Source: Paenibacillus wynnii (GTDB taxonomy: Bacteria > Bacillota > Bacilli > Paenibacillales > Paenibacillaceae). Taken from it: a stretch of DNA of 64,000 bases. The translations under genes were made by a program, and so were the position numbers. The stretch lies in contig NZ_JAUSTK010000001.1 of NCBI RefSeq assembly GCF_030812855.1, forward strand, positions 124,001-188,000, given 5' to 3'. The number at the start of each line of letters is the position of its first letter. Position 1 is the first letter of the stretch. This document shows positions 55,773 through 64,000 of the stretch, piece after piece. Below the pieces are notes generated by a model. The model made no database searches and had not been told where the DNA came from. It was given only the letters and a program-made list of their open reading frames with translations.

Positions 55773-56096
55773 ATGAATCTATTTTTGAGCAAAGCCGTTC
55801 TCGATTTCTTCATCGCCTTCGGTATCGTTCTCGGTGGAGCCATGCTCGGCGGAGTCGGTGCTGTAGTCTCTTTACAGCCGCCTACCCAAACCATGCTCGA
55901 CGTGGCTGACCGAATCAAAATTTGGGCATTGGCCGCCGCCGTCGGCGGGACCATTGATCCTATGCGAGTCATCGAGAGCAATATGCTGGGCGGAAATCTT
56001 TCCCCCGCAATCAAGCAAATTATGTATCTCGTATTCGCCTTTTTAGGAGCACACATGGGTAGTGAGCTCGTCAAATGGGTATGCGGCAGGGGGTAA
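55773..56096 (+). CDS. ytrH: Sporulation membrane protein YtrH
   Basis: 107 residues with three membrane segments and the YtrH pattern (FFIAFGIVLGGAMLGGVGAV, LAAAVGGTIDPMRVIESN). Needed for efficient sporulation in Bacillus, acting in the mother cell. AAGGAG precedes the ATG by 10 bases. Divergent from dnaE and followed 4 bp later by ytrI. Confidence 0.95.
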   Translation: MNLFLSKAVLDFFIAFGIVLGGAMLGGVGAVVSLQPPTQTMLDVADRIKIWALAAAVGGTIDPMRVIESNMLGGNLSPAIKQIMYLVFAFLGAHMGSELVKWVCGRG

Positions 56097-56100
56097 GATC

Positions 56101-56604
56101 ATGAGGATGCCACCCTTTCAACGCTTTCGCCGCTTCTCTCAAATTTCGGCGGTATTCGTGCTCGGAATGGTCGTGGGAACCATAGTCTACAATGCCATTT
56201 ACCACATGGGATATAACGTGCTATGGCTGAACAATCAGGATTTGCGCGTACAGATAGAGGAGTACGAGAAGGATATTTTGACACTCAAAAAATACAATAA
56301 TACCTCCACTGTGATTCGGCAGATCAAGATCCGTTCTGAAACAGGTAAAGTGAAAGAAGGAACTGCCACCCTTGATCCCGTAACAATTAATGAAATTATC
56401 AGAGAAATGAGTTCCGACCTAGAACCGATGCGCGGACGCAGCGTATTCGATATCGATACCGATAGTAAAATGGCCCGCCTTTTGCTGGATGGTAAACTAT
56501 ACATTGTGAGGGATAAGGAATATGCCGTAACGATTCGCACCATGCTCGTTATGGAGGGCGTTCTGCAAATATGGGTAGAAATTAATCCCTACCGCCGCAG
56601 TTGA
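56101..56604 (+). CDS. ytrI: Sporulation membrane protein YtrI
   Basis: 167 residues from ATG 56101, preceded by GGGGGTAAG; the longest frame starts inside ytrH. One N-terminal membrane helix (about 14-32), a coiled segment (NQDLRVQIEEYEKDILTLKK) and a C-terminal alpha/beta domain. Forms an operon with ytrH, as in Bacillus. Confidence 0.92.
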   Translation: MRMPPFQRFRRFSQISAVFVLGMVVGTIVYNAIYHMGYNVLWLNNQDLRVQIEEYEKDILTLKKYNNTSTVIRQIKIRSETGKVKEGTATLDPVTINEIIREMSSDLEPMRGRSVFDIDTDSKMARLLLDGKLYIVRDKEYAVTIRTMLVMEGVLQIWVEINPYRRS

Positions 56605-56677
56605 GAGCAATCGTGTTACAATATGAATAGGTTGGTTTTATTCATAGACATCATATCTTATAAGGAGCGGCCCCTCC

Positions 56678-56989
56678 ATGATCATGATTATTAAGTATCT
56701 TTTGTTTATCCTGCTGGCGATATTTGCCATCAATGCTGCCATCTTCAGCATTGCCTCCCGCCGAGCCACTGATCCCCTTGTTAAAGGGCAGAAGCGTTCG
56801 ATTATGAATGTACTGATGGGTGCTATGCTGGTCGACCTTGCGCTTATGGCTATGTTTCTTTTTCACGGCTCTACCCTTGCCATTGTGGTGGAAGCGCTTT
56901 TTATCCTTATAGGCCTATTCAATATTTTCTCGGGACTGCGCAGCAATGGCTACTACAGTCGAATGAAATCTGGTTCTTCCGTCAAATAA
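56678..56989 (+). CDS. ytpI: YtpI family membrane protein
   Basis: 103 residues with three membrane segments (about 2-22, 45-63, 67-87) and a basic loop (RRATDPLVKGQKRSIMN) between the first two, as in the YtpI family of Bacilli. Function unknown. AAGGAG lies 10 bases before the ATG. Convergent with ytoI; a shared terminator lies between. Confidence 0.85.
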   Translation: MIMIIKYLLFILLAIFAINAAIFSIASRRATDPLVKGQKRSIMNVLMGAMLVDLALMAMFLFHGSTLAIVVEALFILIGLFNIFSGLRSNGYYSRMKSGSSVK

Positions 56990-56994
56990 AGCTA

Positions 56995-57036
56995 AAAATA
57001 GACTATCCTCAACATAAAACGAGAATAGTCTATTTT
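56995..57036. terminator. Bidirectional terminator between ytpI and ytoI
   Basis: AAAATAGACTAT pairs exactly with ATAGTCTATTTT around a CCTC..GAG-closed loop. Confidence 0.83.
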
Positions 57037-57047
57037 ATTAAATTCGA

Positions 57048-58382
57048 TTATTGATGATCTATCGATTGCAGCATCATAACGGACTTGGCCACCAAGGTAT
57101 CCATATAGGTGATCTCAATCTCCAGCTTGCAAGTACGGCGGCTGCTCTCCAGGAGCCTTGGCATTACAATAACCGGTTCCTCGATTTGCACAGGACGCAC
57201 GAAATACGTAGACATATTATCCAGTACATAATCGTTGCCTGTAAGATCCTTTGCCGCTTTGAACGCCGAGAGCGTCATTAACGTGGACAGCACACCCTCC
57301 GAGATCGTTCCAAGATCGGTAGCCATTTGCGGTGTAATGAACCCATGAAAAAACAGCCTTCCTTCATCGTCCCGCTCCTCCGCAAAACCGTTCCACATGA
57401 GGTGGTCAAAGGTCTCGCCCAGTTGAGGCTGGTTGCGTACATCACGCAGGCTTTGAAGTACTTCCTTACGGGTTAAAGAGCCAACCAGTTTACGATTGCG
57501 GTCAACGATAGGTAAAAAGTCTATACTTTCCCACATCATAATCTGAGCTGCCGAAGCTAATGAGGTCTGCAGCCCAGCAGTAATAGGATTACGGATCATG
57601 GCTTTTTCTATGCTCTGCTCCTCTAGCATGGACTCTACATCACGACGGCCCACGATGCCGATTACACGATTCCATTCATCGGTTACGGGAAATCTCATAT
57701 CCCCGCTATCCAGGGATAGCTGGCGAAGCTCTTGCACGGTACTTGAGATTTTCAACGTATTCAAGCGCGGTTTGTTCTCCACGATATCCTCAACAAGCAT
57801 TATTTTCTTCTTAATCAGCCGATCAAAAATGGCACGATTAATCATCGAAGCCACTGTAAAAGTATCATGGCGCGATGAGATCACAGGTAGATCCAACTGA
57901 TCTGCCAGCGCCTTTACCTCACGGCTTGTCCCAAATCCGCCTGTAACAAGCACACCCGCTCCCTGCTCCAGCGCAAGCGAGTGCACATCATCACGGTTAC
58001 CTACGATCAGCAGGCTGTCTGCATCAATATAACGGATCATCGCATCGACCTTCATGGCTCCAATTACATATTTATGGAGATGCTTGCTCAGACCGTTTAC
58101 GCCTCCCAGCACATGCCCTTCAACGATGTCCACGACATCCCCAAAGGTAAGCTGTTCGGAAATGTTCCGCGGCTTCTTCTCCACTCGAACGGTACCGATC
58201 CGCTCTTTTGTAATGACAATTCCCAGATTTTCTGCTTCCTTAACTGCTCTGTAGGCGGTCCCTTCACTTACAGACATTTCCTTGGCCAGCTTACGGACTG
58301 AAATCTTCGTCCCTACCTTTAAACTTTCTATATGCTGCAGCAATTGCTCGTGTTTTGTAATTGCATCCACTTGCCCTTCCAT
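57048..58382 (-). CDS. ytoI: DRTGG/CBS/hot-dog domain transcription-type protein YtoI
   Basis: About 444 residues from ATG 58382. In order: a winged HTH (ISVRKLAKEMSVSEGTAYRAVKEAE), a DRTGG domain (about 100-190, VLVTGGFGTSREVKALAD), a CBS pair (about 195-310, VIGIVGRRDVESML and LVGSLTRKEVLQSL) and a C-terminal hot-dog thioesterase-like domain (about 320-440). This exact architecture is YtoI of Bacillus, whose ligand is unknown. GGGGG lies before the ATG. Confidence 0.92.
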   Translation of the reverse strand: MEGQVDAITKHEQLLQHIESLKVGTKISVRKLAKEMSVSEGTAYRAVKEAENLGIVITKERIGTVRVEKKPRNISEQLTFGDVVDIVEGHVLGGVNGLSKHLHKYVIGAMKVDAMIRYIDADSLLIVGNRDDVHSLALEQGAGVLVTGGFGTSREVKALADQLDLPVISSRHDTFTVASMINRAIFDRLIKKKIMLVEDIVENKPRLNTLKISSTVQELRQLSLDSGDMRFPVTDEWNRVIGIVGRRDVESMLEEQSIEKAMIRNPITAGLQTSLASAAQIMMWESIDFLPIVDRNRKLVGSLTRKEVLQSLRDVRNQPQLGETFDHLMWNGFAEERDDEGRLFFHGFITPQMATDLGTISEGVLSTLMTLSAFKAAKDLTGNDYVLDNMSTYFVRPVQIEEPVIVMPRLLESSRRTCKLEIEITYMDTLVAKSVMMLQSIDHQ

Positions 58383-58480
58383 CTGTAACACCCCCATACC
58401 CCCATCTGTACTATACTGTACTTATCTTAACTGCTTTTGAGGGTATTCGCAATCGTTCGATGAACAGAGAGGTAGAGAAT

Positions 58481-58765
58481 TTAGGACCGCTGTGTCACGC
58501 TTCCCTCTTCCTTCCACTTACCTTGCCAGCGATCCAACTTGGCCTTACGTACGGCTTCCAATCGCTTGGTTTTCTCCTCATCCACACCGAGTATAAAATG
58601 CAAATGTGCCGCTATGACCAGAAAAGCAAAAGAACACCAAGCGATGCCGAAGCCGAATACAAAACCTGACTCCACTCCGAGGGACAGCTTAGGCAGCGCG
58701 TAGAGCAGCATCGCGAGCGCCAGTAGAAGATAGACGAAATGCTTGAACTTGTTTCTTTTTTTCAT
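58481..58765 (-). CDS. Small membrane protein of unknown function
   Basis: 94 residues: a basic N-terminus, two membrane helices (about 9-27 and 33-56) and a charged cytoplasmic tail (DEEKTKRLEAVRKAKLDRWQ). No family recognised. AAGGAGCTGTCCATTTA precedes the ATG. Stands between ytoI and the LURP-one-like gene. Confidence 0.7.
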   Translation of the reverse strand: MKKRNKFKHFVYLLLALAMLLYALPKLSLGVESGFVFGFGIAWCSFAFLVIAAHLHFILGVDEEKTKRLEAVRKAKLDRWQGKWKEEGSVTQRS

Positions 58766-58957
58766 TAAATGGACAGCTCCTTTATAAAGCAGAATCTATA
58801 TATCTACTCTATGACTGCACCTTTGAAATTATGAGACAAGTCTTCGTAAAGTGCGCTAGGAATTCGGAATATACAATGTCTTCATGGTATAAGCTTTATA
58901 TGGTAAATAGAATTTTTTTGTGAGATGATGACATCATTCTAGGGAGGCGATTTCAAG

Positions 58958-59536
58958 GTGACTCAAGCATTTAATCATACCCACTATATTATCCGAAAAA
59001 AGGTGTTTTCCATCCTGGGTGCAAAGCTTCATATTTATGATAGTTCTGAAAATCTAGTCCTTTACTCTCAAATGAAAGCATTCAAATTAAAAGAGGATAT
59101 TTCTTTATACACCGATGAGAATATGGATAAGGAGCTTGTGCGAATTAAGGCCCGCAGTGCAATCGACTTTTCCGCTACATATGATGTTGATGATTCAATC
59201 ACAGGTGAGCATGTGGGTGCCCTTCGCCGTAAAGGTCTCAAATCCATACTTAAGGATGAATGGGTTATTCTAGATAGACATGATTCTGAGATTGGAACTA
59301 TCAAGGAAGATAGCACCTTTAAGGCACTACTTCGGCGTGTTATCAACCTGATTCCGCAAAGCTACAATGTTGAGTTGGATGGACAAACAATAACTACTTT
59401 TAAGCAAAATTTCAATCCGTTTGTAACCAAAATCAACGTTGATTTCTCCAATGATCCGAAGCTGCATTTTGACCGCCGTTTGGGACTTGCCGCAGGCATA
59501 CTGCTGTGCGCGGTTGAGGGGAAGCAGGATTCATAA
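58958..59536 (+). CDS. LURP-one/Tubby-C-like family protein (YxjI-like)
   Basis: 192 residues. The repeating pattern of strands (HIYDSSENLVLYSQMKAFK, EHVGALRRKGLKSILKDEW, AAGILLCAVEGKQ at the end) fits the LURP-one/YxjI beta-barrel superfamily related to Tubby C-terminal domains and scramblases. The RRLGLAAGILLC segment is the typical central helix. The start is GTG preceded by GGGAGG. Function unknown. Confidence 0.75.
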   Translation: MTQAFNHTHYIIRKKVFSILGAKLHIYDSSENLVLYSQMKAFKLKEDISLYTDENMDKELVRIKARSAIDFSATYDVDDSITGEHVGALRRKGLKSILKDEWVILDRHDSEIGTIKEDSTFKALLRRVINLIPQSYNVELDGQTITTFKQNFNPFVTKINVDFSNDPKLHFDRRLGLAAGILLCAVEGKQDS

Positions 59537-59598
59537 GAGGGTTTGTACATGGCGACTCTTTGAAAATACTCTGAAACAGAGGGTGCTTTCTGAGTGGA

Positions 59599-59716
59599 CG
59601 CTCCGCGAACGGAACGTTGTTACAATCGCTGTTGTGTCCAGATTTTTTTCATTCCCCTTAGCGGTGAAAATCCGGACACAAAGGCGAACGCTCCGCTTTT
59701 CCACAATCGTTCCGTC
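59599..59716. repeat. Large imperfect palindrome after YxjI-like gene
   Basis: TTGTGTCCAGATTTTTTTCA (59632-59651) pairs with TGAAAATCCGGACACAA (59665-59681). Outside it ACGCTCCGCGAACGGAACG (about 59598-59616) and the region CGCTCCGC ... CGTTCCGTCC (59689-59716) are related in inverse. The 337-bp gap 59537-59873 holds this element and the terminator, no gene. Confidence 0.65.
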
Positions 59717-59783
59717 CTCTCCGCTGCTTGCAGCGGGACCCATTTTTGTGACAGCTTTGCACTTCGAAGCTGTAAAATAGGAT

Positions 59784-59826
59784 AAAACAAGCCAGTTTCC
59801 CGGTTATTTGGAGACTGGCTTGTTTT
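59784..59826. terminator. Bidirectional terminator
   Basis: AAAACAAGCCAGT and ACTGGCTTGTTTT form a perfect 13-bp stem between the convergent YxjI-like and YlbF-family genes. Confidence 0.88.
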
Positions 59827-59873
59827 GGTTTGTGATCCGTGGCTGCCTGTTCCAGCAGCAGGTCACTTAACTA

Positions 59874-60218
59874 TTAACCCTCAGCACCATACAAGTGCTG
59901 TAGACTTTCGGAAATAATTTTGTTCACATCCTCAATAACAACACTGAGACGGCGTTCGGCTTCGAACAGACGGCGAATGCCAAGATTCAGATTCAGCACC
60001 TCGAACAGCTTCTCCATCTTTTCCATTTCCTCTTGCGGAGGCATTTCTCCACTCATCATCCGCTGCTGCATCTCCATTTGACTATTACGGAAGTTTTCCA
60101 GCATACGCTTGCTCTCCGGATCGGATTCTACCAGCTTCATCGCACTGGTTATATCTGCAACTTCACTGCTGCCTTTGATGGCCTTGGCTAATTCATGTGC
60201 TTTGTCATAAACATTCAT
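59874..60218 (-). CDS. YlbF/YheA (UPF0342) family protein
   Basis: 114 residues from ATG 60218 (MNVYDKAHELAKAIKGS). Nearly all helical with a coiled-coil middle (FRNSQMEMQQRMMSGEMPP), as in the YheA/YlbF family, whose members include YlbF, YmcA and the uncharacterised YheA. AGGAGG precedes the ATG. In B. subtilis yheA lies near yheC/yheD, so this position next to three yheC/D genes supports the YheA type. Confidence 0.88.
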   Translation of the reverse strand: MNVYDKAHELAKAIKGSSEVADITSAMKLVESDPESKRMLENFRNSQMEMQQRMMSGEMPPQEEMEKMEKLFEVLNLNLGIRRLFEAERRLSVVIEDVNKIISESLQHLYGAEG

Positions 60219-60435
60219 GCTTATTCCTCCTAAAAGTAGATAGATAAAGTAATCAATCAAGTCTTAACGTTTGGTGAACATAGCTTTTTCATTGAGTAAA
60301 TTTCAGGCATAACAGCGCCCTTTTAGAAACTGGGTCAATCACCAAGGGTCAGATGTCTCCATATGATAAATGATATGTAACCCTTAAGGTTATCAAATTG
60401 CCGGCATCATGCTGCCTACCGGAAGGAGATCCACG

Positions 60436-61803
60436 ATGTCTAAGCTTAAGATCCCGGTTCAAGCGGTTCAATCGGGCATCCTGCAGGAAAATGTAGTAAT
60501 GCTTGGAGACCGGACCATGAAAAGACTCAAAATTCCGGCACACGTACCGATCCAGCTAGCCTTCGGTTCTTTCCGGCAGGAGGTTACTGTCATCTCGGCC
60601 CCCAAATCTGACAGCCTTCGTGTCAGCGAAGGGTTGGCACGGCGCATGGGATGGAGAGCACGTCATACGCTGAACGTCTCTTACAGCTCCGGAAGCCGTA
60701 CATTACGGCTAGGTCCGCTGATTGGAGTTCTCGTCAGCCGTGACCATTCGGATACACCCGACAGGGTATTTGGGCCAATTACTATGTTCTGCCGGGAACT
60801 GACCCATGCCTGCCGCACACAGGGCGCATATGTATATTTCTTCACCCCAGAAGCGATGGAATCCCGCAGCTCTTCTATCCAGGGCTGGGTATACGATGAA
60901 GGCTGGCGGAAGCTCAACCTTCCGATTGCCGATGTGATCAATAATCGGCTAACTTCGCGAAAAGTTGAGAATAAACCTAGCGTACAGCATTTTTTGGCTG
61001 ATGTAAAATCGCGGTTTGGTACTCATTTCTTCAATGAGAAATTTCTGGATAAAACGGAGGTATTCGATGCCCTGAGGCAAGATGCCACACTTCAACGGTA
61101 TTTACCCGAATCTCATCAACTTAGTGGATATGCTGTATTAAAAAGGATGTGCAGTCAACATCCAGTGGTGTTCCTGAAGCCGATTCGGGGCAGTCTTGGC
61201 AAGGGGATCTTGCGAATCTCCCGTGAGGAAGGAGGCGGCTTTCGACTGCTCTCCACCACACCTCTCGGCACGAGGAAGCAGAGCTACCCTAACCTGACGA
61301 AGCTGTTCCAGTCCCTTGCTACGAAGATGAAAAGCACACGCTATCAGATTCAACAGGGCCTGCCCCTAATGGAACTGGGGAAACGACCGGTGGACTTTCG
61401 GGCACTTGTACAAAAAAATAACACCGGCAAATGGGGCGTAACCTCCATAGTCGCCCGCACTGCCGGAAATAACCATTTCGTCTCGAATCTGGCTCGGGGC
61501 GGCAGTCTTAGTACAGTCCGTGAAGCAGTCAGTAAGAGTAATCTTCCGCCTGCCGCGAAACAAAGCGTACATCTGGGACTTCCACGGGCGGCTCTCGCCA
61601 TCGCTCGCGGTATCGAAACCTATATTCCCGCCCATTTCGGTGAACTGGGCATTGATCTCGCGCTCGACCAATCTGGGCGAATTTGGCTGCTCGAAGTGAA
61701 CTCCAAGCCATCCAAGAACGATAATACTCCGCTGAATGATCAAAAAATAAGGCCGTCCGTCAAGCAAATGGTCCTGTATTGCCGTTATCTGGCCGGTCTA
61801 TAA
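60436..61803 (+). CDS. YheC/YheD family endospore coat-associated protein, paralogue 1
   Basis: 455 residues from ATG 60436 (GGAAGGAG upstream). An N-terminal beta-rich part of about 200 residues (RTLRLGPLIGVLVS) precedes an ATP-grasp-like domain: VVFLKPIRGSLGKGILRISRE, RPVDFRALVQKNNTGKWGVT and the metal-binding ELGIDLALDQSGRIWLLEVN. YheC/D proteins are linked to the spore coat in Bacillus; ATP-grasp enzymes join carboxylates to amines, but their substrate here is unknown. First of three tandem paralogues, 10 bp before the next. Confidence 0.9.
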   Translation: MSKLKIPVQAVQSGILQENVVMLGDRTMKRLKIPAHVPIQLAFGSFRQEVTVISAPKSDSLRVSEGLARRMGWRARHTLNVSYSSGSRTLRLGPLIGVLVSRDHSDTPDRVFGPITMFCRELTHACRTQGAYVYFFTPEAMESRSSSIQGWVYDEGWRKLNLPIADVINNRLTSRKVENKPSVQHFLADVKSRFGTHFFNEKFLDKTEVFDALRQDATLQRYLPESHQLSGYAVLKRMCSQHPVVFLKPIRGSLGKGILRISREEGGGFRLLSTTPLGTRKQSYPNLTKLFQSLATKMKSTRYQIQQGLPLMELGKRPVDFRALVQKNNTGKWGVTSIVARTAGNNHFVSNLARGGSLSTVREAVSKSNLPPAAKQSVHLGLPRAALAIARGIETYIPAHFGELGIDLALDQSGRIWLLEVNSKPSKNDNTPLNDQKIRPSVKQMVLYCRYLAGL

Positions 61804-61813
61804 GGAGGACATC

Positions 61814-62983
61814 ATGACTGAAGCCGCACTGGGATTGCTTGGCATCATGACGTGCCGAAGAAGTGGGTCTCCCCCCTTTGCAGAGTCAAGCTTTTACAGC
61901 CATTTATGCCGTGTGGCCCTACTTTATGATTTAAAGGTTATTGTTTTTTCCCCGGATGAAATAAATACAGACAGTAAAACGGTAACCGGAATGAACTGGA
62001 GAAACGGGGAGTGGATATCGTTAGAAACCGCCCTCCCGGATATTGTTTATAATCGATGCTTTTACAGAAGTCAAAAAGAAAGAAAAGAAGCCGCAGCTGC
62101 ATTAGCCGCTCTCCCCCAAGCTCTATCCTGGTCACGTGGACTTCCCGATAAATGGGGGGTATATGAAATACTGAAACGAAGCCACAGAGCTGCGGTGTTA
62201 CTGCCTGAAACCCTGCTCTATACTAGTAGCTTCCGACTCAGCAACATGCTAGCAGAGAGAGAATACGGCGTATTCTTGAAGCCTTCGGCGGGAACACATG
62301 GCAAGCGCACCTTACATGCCCTGAAACAAAAAAAAGGTGGATTAAGCGTACGCGGGCGGGACGGAGAAAATGCTGTGTTTTACCACAACTTCCTGAATCA
62401 AGAGGACGGCTTCGAATGGATTCACAGGTTCATCGGCTCTCGCCGCTATATCATGCAACCTTACCTTCAACTGACAAATCGCATCGGACAGCCGTTTGAT
62501 GTTCGCGTCCTGATTCAGAAAAACGGCCGGGGCCTGTGGGAACTCACCGGAATGGCCATTCGCCTGGGTAACCGCGGTTCACTTACCTCTAACCTACATG
62601 GCGGTGGAACAGCAATACCTGTACTACCCTTTCTACAGGAGGAATACGGTCCGGTAGGCCAATATATTAAGGAACAGCTTACTGAAGAAGCCGCTATTTT
62701 GCCTCCCCTTTTAGAAGCCGCTTGCGGCAGGCTAGGGGAGTTAGGTCTTGATTTCGGTATTGACAGCGGCGGCAGAATTACTCTGCTGGAGGCTAATTCC
62801 AAGCCTGGACGCACAGTCTTCCAACGCACTGGCGATCACAAGGCAGAACGACTCGCGCTTGAGAATCCGTTACGATATGCACGCCATCTACTACTAACCA
62901 ACCGGCGTGTTCCAACATTGTCTGGAGGCAACTCCAGTGCACCCGGGAGAATGATATCAATGGTTCCTAAGGAGGATTCATAA
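61814..62983 (+). CDS. YheC/YheD family protein, paralogue 2
   Basis: 389 residues, shorter at the N-terminus than its neighbours: it starts near the LGIMTCRRSGSPPF region, the counterpart of GPLIGVLVS in paralogue 1. ATP-grasp motifs are present: YGVFLKPSAGTHGKRTLHAL, QPFDVRVLIQKNGRGLWELT, and ELGLDFGIDSGGRITLLEAN. AAGGAGG precedes the ATG by 6 bases. Same operon as paralogues 1 and 3. Confidence 0.9.
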   Translation: MTEAALGLLGIMTCRRSGSPPFAESSFYSHLCRVALLYDLKVIVFSPDEINTDSKTVTGMNWRNGEWISLETALPDIVYNRCFYRSQKERKEAAAALAALPQALSWSRGLPDKWGVYEILKRSHRAAVLLPETLLYTSSFRLSNMLAEREYGVFLKPSAGTHGKRTLHALKQKKGGLSVRGRDGENAVFYHNFLNQEDGFEWIHRFIGSRRYIMQPYLQLTNRIGQPFDVRVLIQKNGRGLWELTGMAIRLGNRGSLTSNLHGGGTAIPVLPFLQEEYGPVGQYIKEQLTEEAAILPPLLEAACGRLGELGLDFGIDSGGRITLLEANSKPGRTVFQRTGDHKAERLALENPLRYARHLLLTNRRVPTLSGGNSSAPGRMISMVPKEDS

Positions 62984-64000
62984 ATGAGTCTCACTTTTTG
63001 CAATTTGCATTTCACTAAGCAGCCCCAAAGAGTGGTGTATGTTTCGGGTGCGCTAATGAAAAGCTTGAAGCTGACCGGGAAGAAAAATATTAGGCTGCGG
63101 CTTGGGAGGGATACCATTCCAGCGCTGATTAAGCCGATCAAACGTGCAGGAAAGCATATGTTCCTTGCCTCAGGTGTGAAAACAGCTATAAAAGTACCCA
63201 AAACAGGGGGGATCTATTTACGAAATCTGCAAAATGATGAAGTACAACTCGGGCCGCTGGTAGGTGTACTGTCAGATGGACCTGGTTCCTCCACCCAGCC
63301 CTTCGGTTCCCGCACTGGCTTTATTAAGCAGCTCCTGCGTGAAGGCAGCAATAAATGCTATATTTTCGCGTTTATGCCGCGCGACATTAACTGGCAGCAA
63401 GAGCAGGTATACGGATACTTTCTGACTGAAGGCGGGAAATTCGAACGCAAAATGATCCCTTTGCCAGATGTTGTCTATAACCGACTGCCCAGCCGTCGTG
63501 CGGAGACTTCACCTTATATAAGTCAGCTGCGTGAGCGGTTAGCACGCAAGAAGATCCCTTTTTTCAACTGGAGCTTCTTTAATAAATCGGATATCTATCG
63601 GCTGCTGGAGAACGATAGCAGTGCGAACCGATATGTACCTGAAACGCACAATAATCCTACACCGGATCAAATGAGAGATATGCTGGATCGGCATCATTTC
63701 GTATATTACAAACCTTCAGCAGGAAGTCTGGGACACGGTATTTATCGGCTTACCTATTTGCCGAAAAGGGGCTATTTTGCCCGTTATCGCCGGAGCGGTA
63801 AAAATGTTCTGCTTCGCTTTGCCAGTTTTGACAGCCTAATGCGAATGCTGCGGTCCCGTCATGGTCGGACCTTGAACAATTATATCGTGCAGCAAGGTAT
63901 TCGTTTGATTGAAATAGACAGCTGCCCCATCGATTTCCGCTTCCATATGCATAAGAACGGCAACAATCAATGGGTTGTAGTTGGAATAGGTGCCAAGCAA
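62984..64000 (+). CDS. YheC/YheD family protein, paralogue 3, cut by window end
   Basis: 339 codons are open to the last base. The N-terminal beta domain (MSLTFCNLHFTKQPQRVVYV, LGPLVGVLSDG), the LPDVVYNRLPSRRAE motif and an ATP-grasp opening (FVYYKPSAGSLGHGIYRLTY), then CPIDFRFHMHKNGNNQWVV, match the family; the last metal-binding motif lies beyond the window. AAGGAGG precedes ATG 62984, one base after the stop of paralogue 2. Confidence 0.9.
   Translation, partial: MSLTFCNLHFTKQPQRVVYVSGALMKSLKLTGKKNIRLRLGRDTIPALIKPIKRAGKHMFLASGVKTAIKVPKTGGIYLRNLQNDEVQLGPLVGVLSDGPGSSTQPFGSRTGFIKQLLREGSNKCYIFAFMPRDINWQQEQVYGYFLTEGGKFERKMIPLPDVVYNRLPSRRAETSPYISQLRERLARKKIPFFNWSFFNKSDIYRLLENDSSANRYVPETHNNPTPDQMRDMLDRHHFVYYKPSAGSLGHGIYRLTYLPKRGYFARYRRSGKNVLLRFASFDSLMRMLRSRHGRTLNNYIVQQGIRLIEIDSCPIDFRFHMHKNGNNQWVVVGIGAKQ

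Overview
The window looks like the chromosome of an endospore-forming Firmicute close to Paenibacillus. The evidence is the gene order around dnaE-accDA-pyk-citZ-icd-mdh-polA-mutM-coaE-nrdR, which follows the Bacillus backbone with differences. Spore genes are also present (ytrH/ytrI with a SigE-type promoter, ytvI, ytaF, an alpha/beta SASP, three YheC/YheD paralogues), as are AGGAGG ribosome binding sites and moderate GC. No search could be run; all assignments rest on motifs and family recall.

Region by region. (1) 1-4417: a leftward operon of short-chain dehydrogenase, SMP-30-like protein, medium-chain reductase and a second short-chain dehydrogenase, divergent from a TetR regulator; a perfect 14-bp inverted repeat lies between them. 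(2) 4418-16600: an accessory region. It holds two decayed copies of one gene, a group II intron sitting just after a tRNA-Lys terminator, a serine hydrolase/ABC exporter operon, a CPBP protease/histidine kinase/response regulator operon, and a 398-bp ISL3-like MITE with an 8-bp target duplication. Intact or broken tRNA-Ala/tRNA-Lys pieces lie at its left, middle and right, which suggests repeated insertion or duplication at one tRNA locus. (3) 16676-30987: mostly leftward housekeeping genes (nrdR, transglycosylase, coaE, ytaF, mutM, polA) and a phosphate cluster (phoU, pstB, a CBS/chemoreceptor-like protein, phoP, phoR) with PHO-box-like hexamers before pstB and phoP, then a VOC protein and class I fumarase. 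(4) 31087-34132: an HD 5'-nucleotidase, an MTA/SAH deaminase-type amidohydrolase, and a divergent MerR regulator fused to a SAM methyltransferase. The deaminase promoter has the 19-bp spacer and dyad typical of MerR targets. (5) 34150-37199: TPP-riboswitch-controlled tenI-thiS-thiG-thiH. (6) 37357-43158: short-chain dehydrogenase, Nudix protein, membrane protein, and citZ-icd-mdh. (7) 43506-59536: ytvI, fxsA, thioesterase, MFS permease, pyk, accDA, a PgpA-like protein, dnaE, ytrHI, ytpI, ytoI, and a LURP-one/YxjI-like protein. (8) 59599-64000: a palindromic repeat, a YlbF-family protein, and three tandem YheC/YheD ATP-grasp genes, the last cut by the window end.

The observations most worth following are the MerR-methyltransferase fusion with its MerR-type promoter on an MTA/SAH deaminase; the tRNA-bounded modular island, in which two tRNA-Ala relics have turned into hairpins; and intergenic repeats of three unrelated sequence families that share the same four-unit layout with about 50/60/50 bp spacing.
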